From: Phytoseiulus persimilis
Taxonomy: Eukaryota; Arthropoda; Arachnida; Mesostigmata; Phytoseiidae
Direction of reading: 5' to 3'
Assembly: GCA_037576195.1 (NCBI GenBank)
Contig: CM075102.1
Coordinates: 43,768,745-43,832,744, forward strand
Length of the DNA: 64,000 nt
Part shown: piece by piece, positions 11,285 to 22,500 of the stretch
Position numbering within the stretch: position 1 is the stretch's first letter
Layout of the letters: each line of letters starts with the position of its first letter
Program-made: the position numbers and the translations under genes
Notes under the pieces: model-generated
What the model saw: only the letters and a program-made list of their open reading frames with translations
Databases searched by the model: none
Told to the model about the DNA's origin: nothing

Positions 11285-14200
11285 CTGAAACCGTGTGCGG
11301 TCAGATTCTGTCGCAACGGCTCCGAAAACGTACGAATGTGAATTTGAAAATAATGTACACGCCTTTCGACGAATCAGCTACAACCTTCTGAGCTGGTGCT
11401 CGGTAAAGGATTCGACACGGATTCGTGAGCCTCTGTGGTTAACGTTTGAGCCGTTGACTGCACGAAGTGAGATGATGTTGGAGGGTGATTTGAGTTTCCC
11501 AAGTCGCCTCTCGTATCTAGGAACGCTTTCGCGAACGGGTTGTGCCGGACTTTCAGCGAAGTGACTCTCTCGTTCTGATAAGCCGTCACCGCGATGAACT
11601 GTGTTTCCGACATTGGAAATGTCCATTGGCTACCGCTGTCCTCTGCCATTATGATTACCCTAGGCTCGTATAGATGGAGGCTGTTCAGAACAATCTGAAA
11701 TTGAAGGGAGATCCAGGGATTCAAATTGGTCATCGATACGATTGGGGGCTGGGCCACAGTTCAACTTTTCAGGACAACTTCAGATCCGTTGATGACTCAC
11801 GTATCTCGTATCGGTGGTGTTTTTGTTGGTGAGCTTGACTTTATTGAAAGCCACGGGCCCTTTCATCCAGAACGCCCCGGAGTTTGGGGAGTCTTGATGC
11901 GTGAACCCACTTTGAACACTTGGCGATTCACACTTCCCACTCGGTACCCACTCCGTCCCTAAAGAGTTTGATATTCGGAGGAACGGGAAGGAAGGTGTCG
12001 GAAGGTCCGTTTACAAGAATGATGGTGTTGTTCGCTTCTGATGAGCAGCGCTCTCAAACTCACCCTGGAACTTGTATCGACTGCTTCCGAATTGAGGTAT
12101 CTCGAGTCTGACTGAATATCTCCCGAAAGGATCCAACCCGGACAACTGTATCCGAATCACGGGGAACATCCTCCTGAAGTGACCAAAAGTGTTCTTGATA
12201 ATATGCGCTGAGTGAGGCTGAGAACTTGGAGGCGAGAAACGTCTGTTGAGTTCCTCAAAGATTTTGATCGATTTTCGAGCGGATACCATCGTGCTGTAAT
12301 TGTAATTCTTGTAATTGTAATTGTATCTGTAATTGACGCATCATCATAGCAAAATGGGATTGTTAGGTCATGAAATCGGGGAGTCTTGAAAATATGACCG
12401 CAAACACGACGAGCTCGTTAGGGACTCTGCTTTCTCGACCCCACTGAGAATATCACCCGAGTCTTACCCGGAAGCCCGCGGGTACATTGATGCAGATAAA
12501 GCATGGAGGAAGACCTCCAGATGATGAAGGCCATATCATAAGCTGTTGGAACCGGGGTGTCTGAAGTTCGCCCCTGCCTGTCATCCCAGGCGCCTTGTGG
12601 GCTGCATAACGTGTTCTGGTTAGGCATTCTGCTGAATGGTTCACGGTTGACCATTACCTCATGCTACTACAGTAGAACCTCGATTATATCAACCTCTATT
12701 ATAGCAACCTCCATCATATGAATTTTCGATTATATCAACCGTCGATTTGATCAATTTGGGACTGTAATAACCTCAATCGTATCCGCCTGAAGCTCAACCT
12801 CAATGAGATCGAGCCCTCCGAAAGTCGCCTTTCTTGAAGAAGTCAGCTCCCATAATGCTTTGAAATGGTCTTGACGAAAGTTCAAGCCGGCTACACAGCG
12901 GATGCACGGAACGGCACTGTTGACAAAATTTCATCCGAGGAACGATCGAACTCGCGGAATGACTCGATACACCACTTGGGGGACTTCTCGGGATCTTGAC
13001 TCTATTCCGACATGCCGTCACATTCCTGAGAGTTCCTCGAAGCCATCTAGGAGCACTCTTTCGAGCTCTTCTCCCCCCACCCCGAAAAAGAACTGTGAGC
13101 AATCCGCTCCCCAGAATATTTTTGGAATGATCCGACGGACTTTCGATCCGGAAAACGGCCCCAAGAATCCTTTTATGTCTGGAACATGCTGGGTCTCGGA
13201 ACGTAGATTTTGTCAACCTCGGTTATATCAAAACCTCAATTATATCAACGATTTCTGACATCCATTATTGATATGATCGAGGTTTTACTGTACTTCTAAT
13301 AGCCAAAACAGCCAGACAGAGGAGATTCCGCTTTCAGATGCCGCTGGCTGCAGGAGGGGCCAACCTTGGGTGTGTGGTTGCGATCGATTCGCCTGAGATT
13401 CCTGGGTGTCGAGGAATCGTTTTCCTCGACCTACTCCTGAACCGCGATTGTGGTAACCCGTTCCCTCGTCGGCATCTTCGAAATGAAATTCGCTGAAAAT
13501 CACTCAACGAATCGTTCTCAAATCGAGTATGAAGGATGCAACCCTTGGCTCTCCCGTGTCTCTGTTGAGAATGATCCACTCAGCCGGTTCCGTCTGAATG
13601 GTCAGAGCTCGTACGCCGAGCACCGGACAGATGGATCAACACCGGGGTCGAAAGTCATGCTCAGCTTCCTCGGCGACGCTGTATCTCAGAGACACTACGG
13701 AGCTCAGACGCTCGAGCGCCCGGAGTCTGTCATTCGATCTAACTTCAGCCTCTTGATCCACAGGGTGTGTCCTCTAAGCTGCGACATTTTCGTGGCCTTT
13801 TTCTTTTGAGCTTTGGTTCGGCCGAATTTTATCCGATCTGGCACTATTTTTTCTGATCGGAAGCTTTTGGAGAGACGCATCTTTTCGCATTTTTGAGGAG
13901 TGTGTCACGTTTTCCTGAGCTTGTCGAAGTTTTCCTCAATTCAATCCATGGCCCCTACCGGAACCTACCAGGGAATCGCCGATTCTCAGCCGATTTCGGA
14001 AAATAAGAGACGGGAAGATTCCTCTCGATCCCAGCTACAACGCGCTCGCGAGAACGTGCAGATCGGTTGCGAACCAGAGGAACGGTATTCAATACGAGAT
14101 ACCCCTAAATTGAGCGATTTATGACTGACGCTTCTGCATTTCCAGTGTGCCGTCACGGTAGGAATTTCGAGTTCTGGTCTCTTCAGAACGAATTGAACTC

Positions 14201-17200
14201 GAGAACTTTCCGATATCGGGGAGGGAGGCAACCATGTCATCTCATCTATTCTGGTTTAGATCCTGGGAACGTTTTTCGTGCTTCAATTCAGAATATTATT
14301 TCCATCTGAAGAACTCTTATCCTTCTTTTCCCACTCAACGGCTTCGCAGGGAAATTATTTTTGCACATTTGAACCGGAGTTTGAAAACTCGAGTCAAGAT
14401 GTGAAAACTGAGTCAAGATGTGAAAACTGAGTCAAGATGTGGAAACTGAGTTGTATGAGATGCTTCGGACGCTTGAGAACCCAGCTCAACAGTATGCCGT
14501 GAGATACAGCCCATTTCAGATAGCATGACATTGCTTTCTTCGTCGGCTCCCAATTTAGCTGTACATGTAGGCCGATTTTCAATCCGCAACCTGACAACCT
14601 TACGACGGGATTGGTCCAGTGACTAGCTCATGAGCCTGAGGTTTCACCTTTGAGACGCGAATTGAGATCGATTCCCTTGGGCGATTTCCGGAGATTTGTC
14701 GACTTCTGGAGGTCTCCGAATAATCTATCGCAAAGGTGCACCATGGTTTCGTGGGCAAGAGCGTCTGGGAGATGTATGGAATCCGCGTACTCCAGTCATC
14801 GTTTTCCCTGTATGCTCCCTAGAAGCTGAGTTATCACTGATTGATTTTCATCCTAAATTTCTTCAGCACTGACCCGATAGCTGGGTAGGTCACGGCATGG
14901 GTGGCCGTTATTAGGTAAGCTTCGATACCGACCGTGATACGGGAATTCTGAGAGTTTGACAGGCTCGACGGAAAGCGAACGCGCTAGTCGAGCGAGACGA
15001 AAGCGGTCGCCCGAGGATGGTTTTCTGGCAGAAGCACTCGGAAGATATAAATGTTCGAGTGCAGTGTCGCGAGGCCATGCTGTATTCCAAGCTATCAACC
15101 GGGCACTCAGGGGTGCTCACGGCAAAGCACTCGATCAGTGGAACGTCTAGAACTGACTCGTTTCTGGAGCTGGTCGATGAAGCAACGAGTAGTTTGCAAT
15201 GCAAACGTCTAAAGTCAGAGGTGGGGGGGCTCTGGAGCTGAAGGAAGAGATCGGGGAAGCCCTCAGAACGCAAACCAGGGGAACAACCAATTCTCTCCTC
15301 GAGGCAACGCGTGCAACCCGAGTCGAAGCCTCGGCGCAATCTCCCACCTCCTTTGGATCCCAACTAACCACGCATGTTTCTTCACCGAAACCCATTATAT
15401 TCTAAGATCTCTAAAGATCTCTCGTTCAATCAACAAGAGAGCACCGCGGCTTGTGCTTTGACGACATCGATTCGCATCATCCATTCGTGGCGCTTTCACT
15501 CGAGTAGGCCATAGCTCAATTTCCTTATTTCTGCGTAGTCACGAGAGCAGATTTTTGAACGAAGATAAGGTTCCCCTAATCATTCCAGTGGTATCTGAGG
15601 CAGGGGTTTGCCAAACGGGAGCGAGGCAGCCCAGACCAAGTGACGTTGAGGCCACGATCAGGGTGAACTGGCCTAGTAGAGTGGGGGAAGGGCATTCTTC
15701 GGGGTGAGACGCTCGTCACTTCTCTTGTTGGTCATTCTGACGCGCTGCGTGGAGTGCCGAACTTCTCTGATCACTCGCGCACTTGCCCTCGAATTAGGAA
15801 CTTCAGACTCCCTCCACGATACTATGAGGAGTGATCCTACGGTCTTCTTTTGCCTTCGGACGTCGATGGCTTCCACTCGCAGAACATGCATCGCTCCCTC
15901 CTAAGCTCAACGACATTCTGAGAGAACAGGATGGACCAGAAAGCCCCTCATGGTGTCAGGTGCCGCGGAACCCTGACACTCATCGCAATGGCTGGACGCA
16001 GGTCGGCCGAGCAGTCTTGGGAGCGCTATCGATGTCAACTCGTTTTGATACGCGAAAATACCATGCGACTGATCTCGGCCAAAGTATACTCGACTGAAGC
16101 TTCAGAGGCCGAACTTATTGGACGCTCCGTCACAGGTATATTTGTCCGCTGCGGCGGTTGACGAAATTGAGAGAATTTCATGTCATCGTATCGGGGTGGG
16201 AGAAGGGCGACTAGCCTCCGAGAAGACTCCAACTCACGGAGGAGAAAACCTTCACAGAATGGGCTGAATTCGGAATTTTCAGAGAACATCCAGGGCCATG
16301 CCAGCTGTCAGTGACAGATTTGATTCCGAACCCTCGTGGAGAGGTTAATCCCAATGGAAAGTCAGCCGATGATACGGTTGATGAGCTCGAAGCGAGCATT
16401 TGAAAAGACAGTGGGCTCGACGAAATCAGTCTTGACGACAGACTGGAATGTCGGGTTTCCAGCTAGCGGGTCGGACGAGTATGGCCAGCCTCCGTCTAGC
16501 GAATCAGCTGTCGCAATAATTCGATATGAGCGCACCGAAGCGGAGATCGACATCGACGTCGCCTCTTACGTAGGCCAGCATCAGCGACGTCGGAGCGGCA
16601 CCGCTTTTTGAAGTGCGACAACAGCACAGCGCTCACATGAGACGCTGCCGTATTCGGTAAGTGTTAGTTAAAGTGTAACAAATCGATAGTTTATTGGCCA
16701 GTTGACCTGGCGCAGACGCCGAATCCAGTTGTTCTCGTGGTTGTTCGGGTCGCGCCCTACGAAACATCGCGGATACCCGACGGCGTCTCCTCGGTCGGTT
16801 CAACCGGCGACGGTACGGACCGCGTGGGGCAGGTAACGAAAGATGCGACTGTGCTGAACCAAGCCGAAGTGACAGAGCTAACGTATGCGTCTCACACTTG
16901 ACAATGAGCTCTTCGGTCGGCAAAACGATGAGACTTTTGCCATCCGCACATCATGCAGTTCTACGTTAATTAGAGACTGAACATTCGAACATGGACGAAT
17001 AACGCCCGAAAAGCCAGTTTCACTAAATCCCACTGCAAGAGTAGGCAAGAGGCCGTTGCTTCAAACGAGACGCCGATTTTCCGAATCAATCAGTTTTTCT
17101 CGCGAACTTCGGCCTCGCTTGAATTATGAAACACTTCGGAGTCAAGGCAGCTTCATATGAACGGGTTGTTGGGCTTCGAGTACACTCAAACTCCTGACTG

Positions 17201-19437
17201 ACTGGTGAACGCGGTGGGCCTTGACAAGATAAGCACCCTGCGTTGAGACGTTAAGGATGCAAAGTCGTCCCATCGATAACATCCAGAAACAGGCAGGAGA
17301 TGAGCGAATTCGAATAAATACCTGAATCGCAGCCGAAGGATGAATTATGGATGATCATGTTCCTCCACGGGGGGAATAATTATCCAAGAAAGACTCTCGG
17401 AGTATGCAGAACCGCTTCGTTTCCATGCACCGACTCAAATGCGAAGTCGAGTCTCTGAATGCCTGGAGAAGTTTGTCGTACACCTGAACGAGAAAGCGCC
17501 GGGTACCGGCTCAGGGGTTCGTTTGTCTCGAGTTTTGCGATACCCAACTGCTCCTTTGGATGCTGTTTCGTCATCTTATGAACAGTTCGACTCTTTCCTC
17601 GTTTTTCTTGCTGCCGCCATCGAGATGTCCGCTGGAGACTTTCTAGCCCCTTGCCCGGAGGCGAGGCGCCAGAGTTTGGTCTCCTCAGTCAGTCGCACTC
17701 GGAGAGAATATGGACCAAGGGAACCGTCGTTGAGACAAAAACGTGAGCGCTTGACTGGCAGAATTTCTCACGCTCTGACCGTTCACTCCACGAAGCTTCA
17801 ATGTCACAAAGAGCGAGACATATCTGCAGGCGTACTTCGAACCACGTGCACCACTCGGCCATGCGCCCTGTTCCGCGGCAGGTCGAGACTGGGACTGGAG
17901 CGGTGACTCGGAATCAATACGTTCGAAATCACCGATAATTTGCTGCCGCTTCCAGTTCGTGAACTTCGGGGGTAGAGATTGGTTCTCGAGTCGAAAAGTT
18001 CTCGACCAGACTCCAGGCGTCTCGGCCGGAGTTGCAAATCTCGAGACGCTGAAGACGTTTCAAAAACACCTATAGAGAGATAAGATATAAACCAGCGTCT
18101 CATCAAAGGATGAACGTCGGAATGCGGCGGATCGAACCCTTTGAACGACCGATGACTCCGCTGAAGCGAGACATGAAATCGACCAACTGTCTGACTGAAT
18201 GATCGTCTATCCGGCTGTTTGCCTGTCAATGGAAGGCGACGATTTTGATGTCAAATCGATAGGTCTCGGCGGTGCAAAAGCCACACTACACCCGGATCGA
18301 CGGTAGAAACCAAAACAACACCGAGCTACCTGTTCCCACGCCCTCTCGCTCGTAAGCTGTACTAAAGTAGTGTTAATAAAACAAAGAGTCTGTCCACAGA
18401 CAACAGAAACGCTGAGTTGTCTGTCAAAGGCTCACCGCTCGTTTCCGTAGTTTTCTCATCGGGCGGCGACCGACTGAATGAACGGATGAATGTTAGGACT
18501 TCACTCACAGGGAACATCGAGCCGATGGCCCGAACCGAGTCCATGACCACGAGAGCCACACCTAATGTCAGACCCCTATCTGGACGGGTACAGGATCAGT
18601 TTCCATGGATAAGACCATCTTTCACGCCTATGTGCACGTCAAACAGTTCTCGTGCTGGGACTCCCTCTTGACCGTAGCACAAACTTTCCGAATTCGACCA
18701 AGGGAGATCAGGAGGAGGACCAGGTAAGAACGTCTCGATCCTGAGGTTTGGATTCGCGGGAGCTGGCTTGACGTGGCTCTGCTACTCGCCACGCGAACGA
18801 CAGCAAGTTGGTCGTGGAACTTGCAGAACTTGTCCGGGGAGCCATCTCGAACCCGCCCGGTCGAAGGTCCCTCAATCCCAGTTTTATCGTTCGGTAAATA
18901 CGTGGTCAGAAGGGGAAACGACTGGAAGCGAAAGCACAGTTTCCTGACCGGTCCTGATCCCTGACCATTTCGCTTCAGGTGTGCAGCGCTTAGGGGTGGG
19001 AAAAATTGTTCTCCTACCTGAACGAATCGGGCTCTTGACTGTTCTGATTCGTTCTCCGATGGATGGATATCCTGATTAACTTCTCGAAGGAGAAGCTCTA
19101 CATAAGACACTGCTTGCGCTCCATGGAATTTCGCACTCTATATGTGAAGCAGGCCGACTAACATACAATGCTAACTGGAACTTCAGGAACAGACGTGCCT
19201 GCGTCGCGCTCTCTTTGTATTCAGCTCGGAGTGATAGTCTGGAGTAAATCTCCATCCGATACAGGCTGAGGCTCTCGATCGACCACAGAAGCCAATAATG
19301 AATGAACCCAGGCCGGAACAGAAACGATTTTCCACTCACCGTCCACTCTTGGTGACAATCATTTCATTGGTGACTTCTCGGAACTTGAGCCAAAGTTCGA
19401 AGTCCAGTAAAGTCATTTGTGGAGCCGGCGTGCACAT
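11007..19437 (-). CDS. byn: Brachyury-type T-box transcription factor, five coding exons
   Basis: Coding exons, 5' to 3' on the minus strand, are 19437-19340, 12173-12064, 11958-11801, 11694-11385 and 11284-11007. All junctions agree in phase and give 954 nt, or 317 residues plus TAG. The T-box, a DNA-binding domain that acts in the nucleus, covers about residues 10-182. It shows [52 protein letters not shown] and NPFAKAFLD. The NPFAKAFLD ending and KVKLTNK are typical of Brachyury; other T-box subfamilies usually have NPFAKGFR. Brachyury proteins specify mesoderm, hindgut or posterior fate in animals. The protein is short: the part after the T-box is only about 135 residues. I chose the start at 19437 because an in-frame TGA lies at 19512-19510 and no good in-frame acceptor lies between, so the exon probably begins in 5' UTR. 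A further upstream coding exon cannot be excluded. The gene is certain; the subfamily call is strong. Confidence 0.93.
11385..11694 (-). CDS. byn: Brachyury coding exon 4, end of the T-box
   Basis: The acceptor ttcaatttcag is followed in phase 0 by [16 protein letters not shown]. The exon then has [14 protein letters not shown] and [10 protein letters not shown], after which the T-box ends near residue 182. The following 43 residues are Ser/Thr-rich. The donor is GAAG|gttgta, weaker than the others, but its phase 1 fits the next exon exactly. Reading on without splicing would stop three codons later. Confidence 0.92.
11801..11958 (-). CDS. byn: Brachyury coding exon 3, central T-box
   Basis: The acceptor ctctttag joins phase 1 to GG ACG GAG TGG, giving G-TEWVPSGK. 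The exon contains [18 protein letters not shown] and NKVKLTNK, matching the HPDSPNFGAHWM...FSKVKLTNK block of Brachyury. It ends AGA TAC|gtgagt, phase 0. Length is 158 nt. The flanking introns are 105 bp and 106 bp. Confidence 0.93.
12064..12173 (-). CDS. byn: Brachyury coding exon 2, T-box RRMFP block
   Basis: The acceptor ggtcacttcag is followed by G AGG ATG TTC, so CG from the previous exon plus G makes the first Arg of RRMFP. The exon carries [19 protein letters not shown], the dimerisation and DNA-contact start of the T-box. It ends TTC CAG G|gtgagt, phase 1. Length is 110 nt. The open frame continues upstream of the acceptor into intron sequence and should not be taken as coding. Confidence 0.92.
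12294..12335. repeat. TGTAAT-type hexanucleotide tract
   Basis: Interrupted tandem copies of TGTAAT/TGTAATT, about 40 bp, lying 120 bp upstream of the RRMFP exon acceptor in the Brachyury intron. Confidence 0.7.
12670..13290. mobile_element. Non-autonomous Tigger/pogo-like inverted-repeat element (MITE)
   Basis: The element is 621 bp and is bounded by TA on both sides (12668-12669 and 13291-13292), as expected for TA target-site duplication. The left end begins CAGTAGAACCTCGATTATAT. The reverse complement of the right end begins CAGTAAAACCTCGATCATAT. The match is about 21 of 23 bp. Degenerate copies of the motif CCTCGATTATATCAA recur inside both ends. CAGTA-AACCTCG termini with TA duplications are typical of pogo/Tigger DNA transposons. 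I see no intact transposase, so it would need an enzyme supplied elsewhere. It lies in the Brachyury long intron. Confidence 0.85.
14379..14456. repeat. 19 bp minisatellite, about four copies
   Basis: The unit is about TGTGAAAACTGAGTCAAGA, with the first and last copies diverged. It lies in the Brachyury long intron. Confidence 0.85.
19340..19437 (-). CDS. byn: Brachyury coding exon 1, start of the T-box
   Basis: This exon encodes residues 1-32 and the first two bases of Arg33. The T-box opens with [18 protein letters not shown], close to the [15 protein letters not shown] of Brachyury proteins. The donor reads GGACG|gtgagt, phase 2. Upstream, a plausible acceptor (gatctctgggcag) ends at 19517, followed by an in-frame stop. 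That suggests the exon starts in 5' UTR and that translation begins at the ATG here or at the second Met, eight codons in. Confidence 0.88.
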
Positions 19438-19516
19438 TTCAAGCTCGTGTCCGTCGTCTGGAGGAATCCGCGGTCTCGGAGAGCAGCTCTGGCGGGCCGG
19501 TCTTGAACTTCACACA

Positions 19517-22500
19517 CTGCCCAGAGATCGAGCGAAACCACAATGCGGATTCCAGACGCACCGGAGAGCACTCTTTTGCCATGCAATTCCGATGAAGTCG
19601 AGATTAGAGTGCGTTTCTACGTGAGCTCTTCCGACTCTTGCGATGAGCCCGACTCCACAGATCGAAGGGATCGTCGCTCAGCCGATCGGTTGCTTGACTA
19701 CTCCGTAGACCGCTCGGGTAGATCCTCAAAGAACGAAGCCGCAGTCTGAAGTGGAGTGGATGGCACTGCCAAACGAAGAAAAGCCGCTGCTGGTACCACG
19801 GCAAACAGCGCATAGGCTCCGCCCGAGACCGGCCCTTCGGTTTCTTGTTTGCCCTGCGCGAGGTAGCTGTGGACTTTCAGGGAGGGACAGAACGAAAGTC
19901 GTGAATGAGACGTCATCATCGTCATCTCCATGATCCTGTCGATGATCCACGGTGTCCAGGCGCGGGATTCGCCGGATCTGGACCAGGCTCCGGGGCTTGA
20001 GCTCCAGAAAGTTCCAAAACTCATCCTCTACTCTCGTTCCCCCCCCCCCTCCCTCCTCCGATATTCCGAAATTGGACACACCAGAAGAACGCCACCCAGG
20101 CTCGATCCCGGACCTCCACCGAGCAACCCAAATCCTCAAGATTCGGATCATCGTTGAAGGAGACAGTGCCCACGGAGGCTTACCCGACTGTCCTTGAAAT
20201 GATCGTGGCTGTACAGCTCCATAAATTTCCACCGACACCAAAGACAAACCAAGCCTCTCTCGGACAGTACATGAGACATTTATTTGCTCAACAGCAGCAG
20301 CAGCCGTATTGATGGCGGCAGAGCGTGTTTACCCAGGCATTCCAAACAATNTGGTTGATTTTTCCGTCACTACCTGAGCTTCGGAAAGTGTTCCTCGGGA
20401 TGGGGAACCAAAGTTCCCGCGATGAGAATTTCGTTCGCTGCCTAAAAATTGAGGCATTTGGTCAGTTTTCAGAATTTGCTCTTCTCGTGAGCGCTGTTAG
20501 AGTTGGCCGACTGAGGTTCGGGTGGCGGTAGTGCTCGTAACCGTCAGTTCCACCCGCGCTGACTCATCCTCCCAGCCTGGGCGGTCAGGTAGCAGTTCGG
20601 ATCTTCGAGGTAGTCGTGCGAAAGAGGGAAACCAGTGCGAAATGTTGGCATACCCAGGAGTCTCCATCGAATGCAGCGTTCGGTCATCCGATGACCTTCC
20701 CGTTGTCCTCTAGCCAAGCAGACGGAGCCCGTCCAGGTCCGCGGACTCAGTTTCATCGAGCTTCCGCTCTGTTTCGACCGAAGTTTGCTCAGATGCCGAG
20801 ATTTCTCCGCCGCCGCTGCCGTCGTCGTTCAAACTCAGTTTGCACAGAGACTGCTCGCCGGAGGCGGCTACGACAACCCGAAGGCGTCGATGGAAGCTAA
20901 ACGGGGTTCGGCAACGGTCATTCGGATGGATCAATCGATCTCTTTGACGAGCTGACTGCGGAACTTTCCATGTGCGTGCAGTTTGACCGTCGAACGTTCG
21001 AAAAGCGAGCAAACGAGCTCCCGGACGGATGCAGGCGGGCGTGAATGCGTACAAACTCGATTCTGATCGGTTATCCCGAGTAATTGGAAACATTATTTGA
21101 TTAGTCGCACTCCAGACGCTTGATGACCTTTCGGCCGGTCTCGTCGTGCGATGACGTCGCATGCTGAACGCCGAGAAGATCCGTAAACATTGTGATTGTC
21201 TCCGCATTGAGCTTCAGGAGCGGCCGGATTCGCGGCCCGGTCCAGGTGCATCAACTCGGTCGCTCTGGGAATGTTTGAGTTTGACGGCGAGAACTACGAC
21301 GGTCGCTTCGGGCAGGCTCAATCTGTAAACGGGAATACGGATCACGCGACCGATAGTGGCAGTGAGTCGAACTCAGACCAAAGTTGAGCGACCGACCAGC
21401 GCAGCCCACGTTTTCCGTCAAGGCCCGTCGCAGTTCGTGATCAGTGCCGGTTTGGAGCGTCGAGAGCAGAAATAGGGTTCGAGGGACGAATTCGAGAAAG
21501 AAAACGGAGCAGCTCGATCCCGTTCTCGATTCGCTCGCAAGAGTCGCGCCAGACGACAAGAAAGGAAGAATTCGGCGAAAGGACGGACTTTCTCGGCGCG
21601 CGTCGCGTCGTTCGAAGTGATATAGTCTCGGGCCCCGGGTCTGAGTCGCTCCCGCGCCGAGTTGATGAAATTTCCGCAAGCTCTTCTGCAGCTGAGGCTG
21701 TCAACATTTATTGAGAACACGGAGCCGAGGAGCGACAGCGGAAGAATGGAGAATTATAAAACTTGAATACAAGCACTCGCGGACAGGCTCTCGGACCTCC
21801 TCGGGGAGCTGGAGAGCCCTCCGAGATGGCTGAGCGGGGATCAGCCCGGGCTTTACTCGGGATACGGAGGTCTGCAAGAAAGGCAGAGATGACTAAGAAG
21901 GCAACCGAAGAGTCAGCCGTCTCCTCCAACTGCGACTACTTAAGATAATGCGACATATTTTGCCTTCCCGAGAGAGGTTCGGGGAACGAAAATGGAGAAT
22001 TATTGCGGCCGGGGCTGTTCTTGCATAGTGCAAGGACGAGGAGCACGCGGAAATCTACCGAGGCGGGTGTCCTGTCTTGCATCACGATGCTTTCTGCTGT
22101 CCGACGTCCGCTCCGGCAAGCTTGGCTATTGTCGGCCCGGTCTCCACCGACGGCAGTGTCGAAACTATCGGAGGGAGTCAGGACGAGTCGCAATATGCCT
22201 TTTTCATTACGTTGCCCTCCCACCCCTTCGGTTCGAAGTGTACATAAGAATAGCGGTCACATTAGTTAGAATGTTAATTTGCTTTCTTCCGCCATCGGGC
22301 TGTGCATACATCTCTCGTCCGGTCGGTCCGTCTGCCGAGGTGGTGCCGAGCACATGTATTGGGCACCGCGCAGCGGTTCATTTCAATTCCGCCGTCTGGC
22401 TGACTGCCCGTTCCTTCCTAGCCCTACGTAATTACTCGTCCAGTTCGGTCACTCGTACGTACCTACGTACGTACGTACGAACATGCATGCGGACGAAGAT

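Larger units (their letters stand above)
12174..19339 (-). other. byn: Intron 1 (7.2 kb) inside the Brachyury T-box
   Basis: This intron runs from gtgagt at 19339 to the cttcag acceptor at 12174. It is about 70 times longer than the other introns of the gene. It contains the inverted-repeat element at 12670-13290, a TGTAAT-rich tract near its 3' end and a 19 bp minisatellite. Open frames inside it, for example plus strand 14145-14309 after a good acceptor, show no recognisable domain and are probably not genes. Confidence 0.85.

Noticed and set aside
12174..12289. Extension of the T-box frame upstream of RRMFP to an ATG at 12289
   Set aside because: The real N-terminal T-box block (LWLKF...[11 protein letters not shown]) is found at 19.3-19.4 kb with a donor of matching phase, so this stretch is intron.
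12800..13216. Minus-strand open frame inside the MITE as a possible transposase remnant
   Set aside because: It shows no helix-turn-helix or DDE motif that I can recognise.
20351..20351. Single undetermined base (n)
   Set aside because: Sequencing or assembly ambiguity, not a biological feature.
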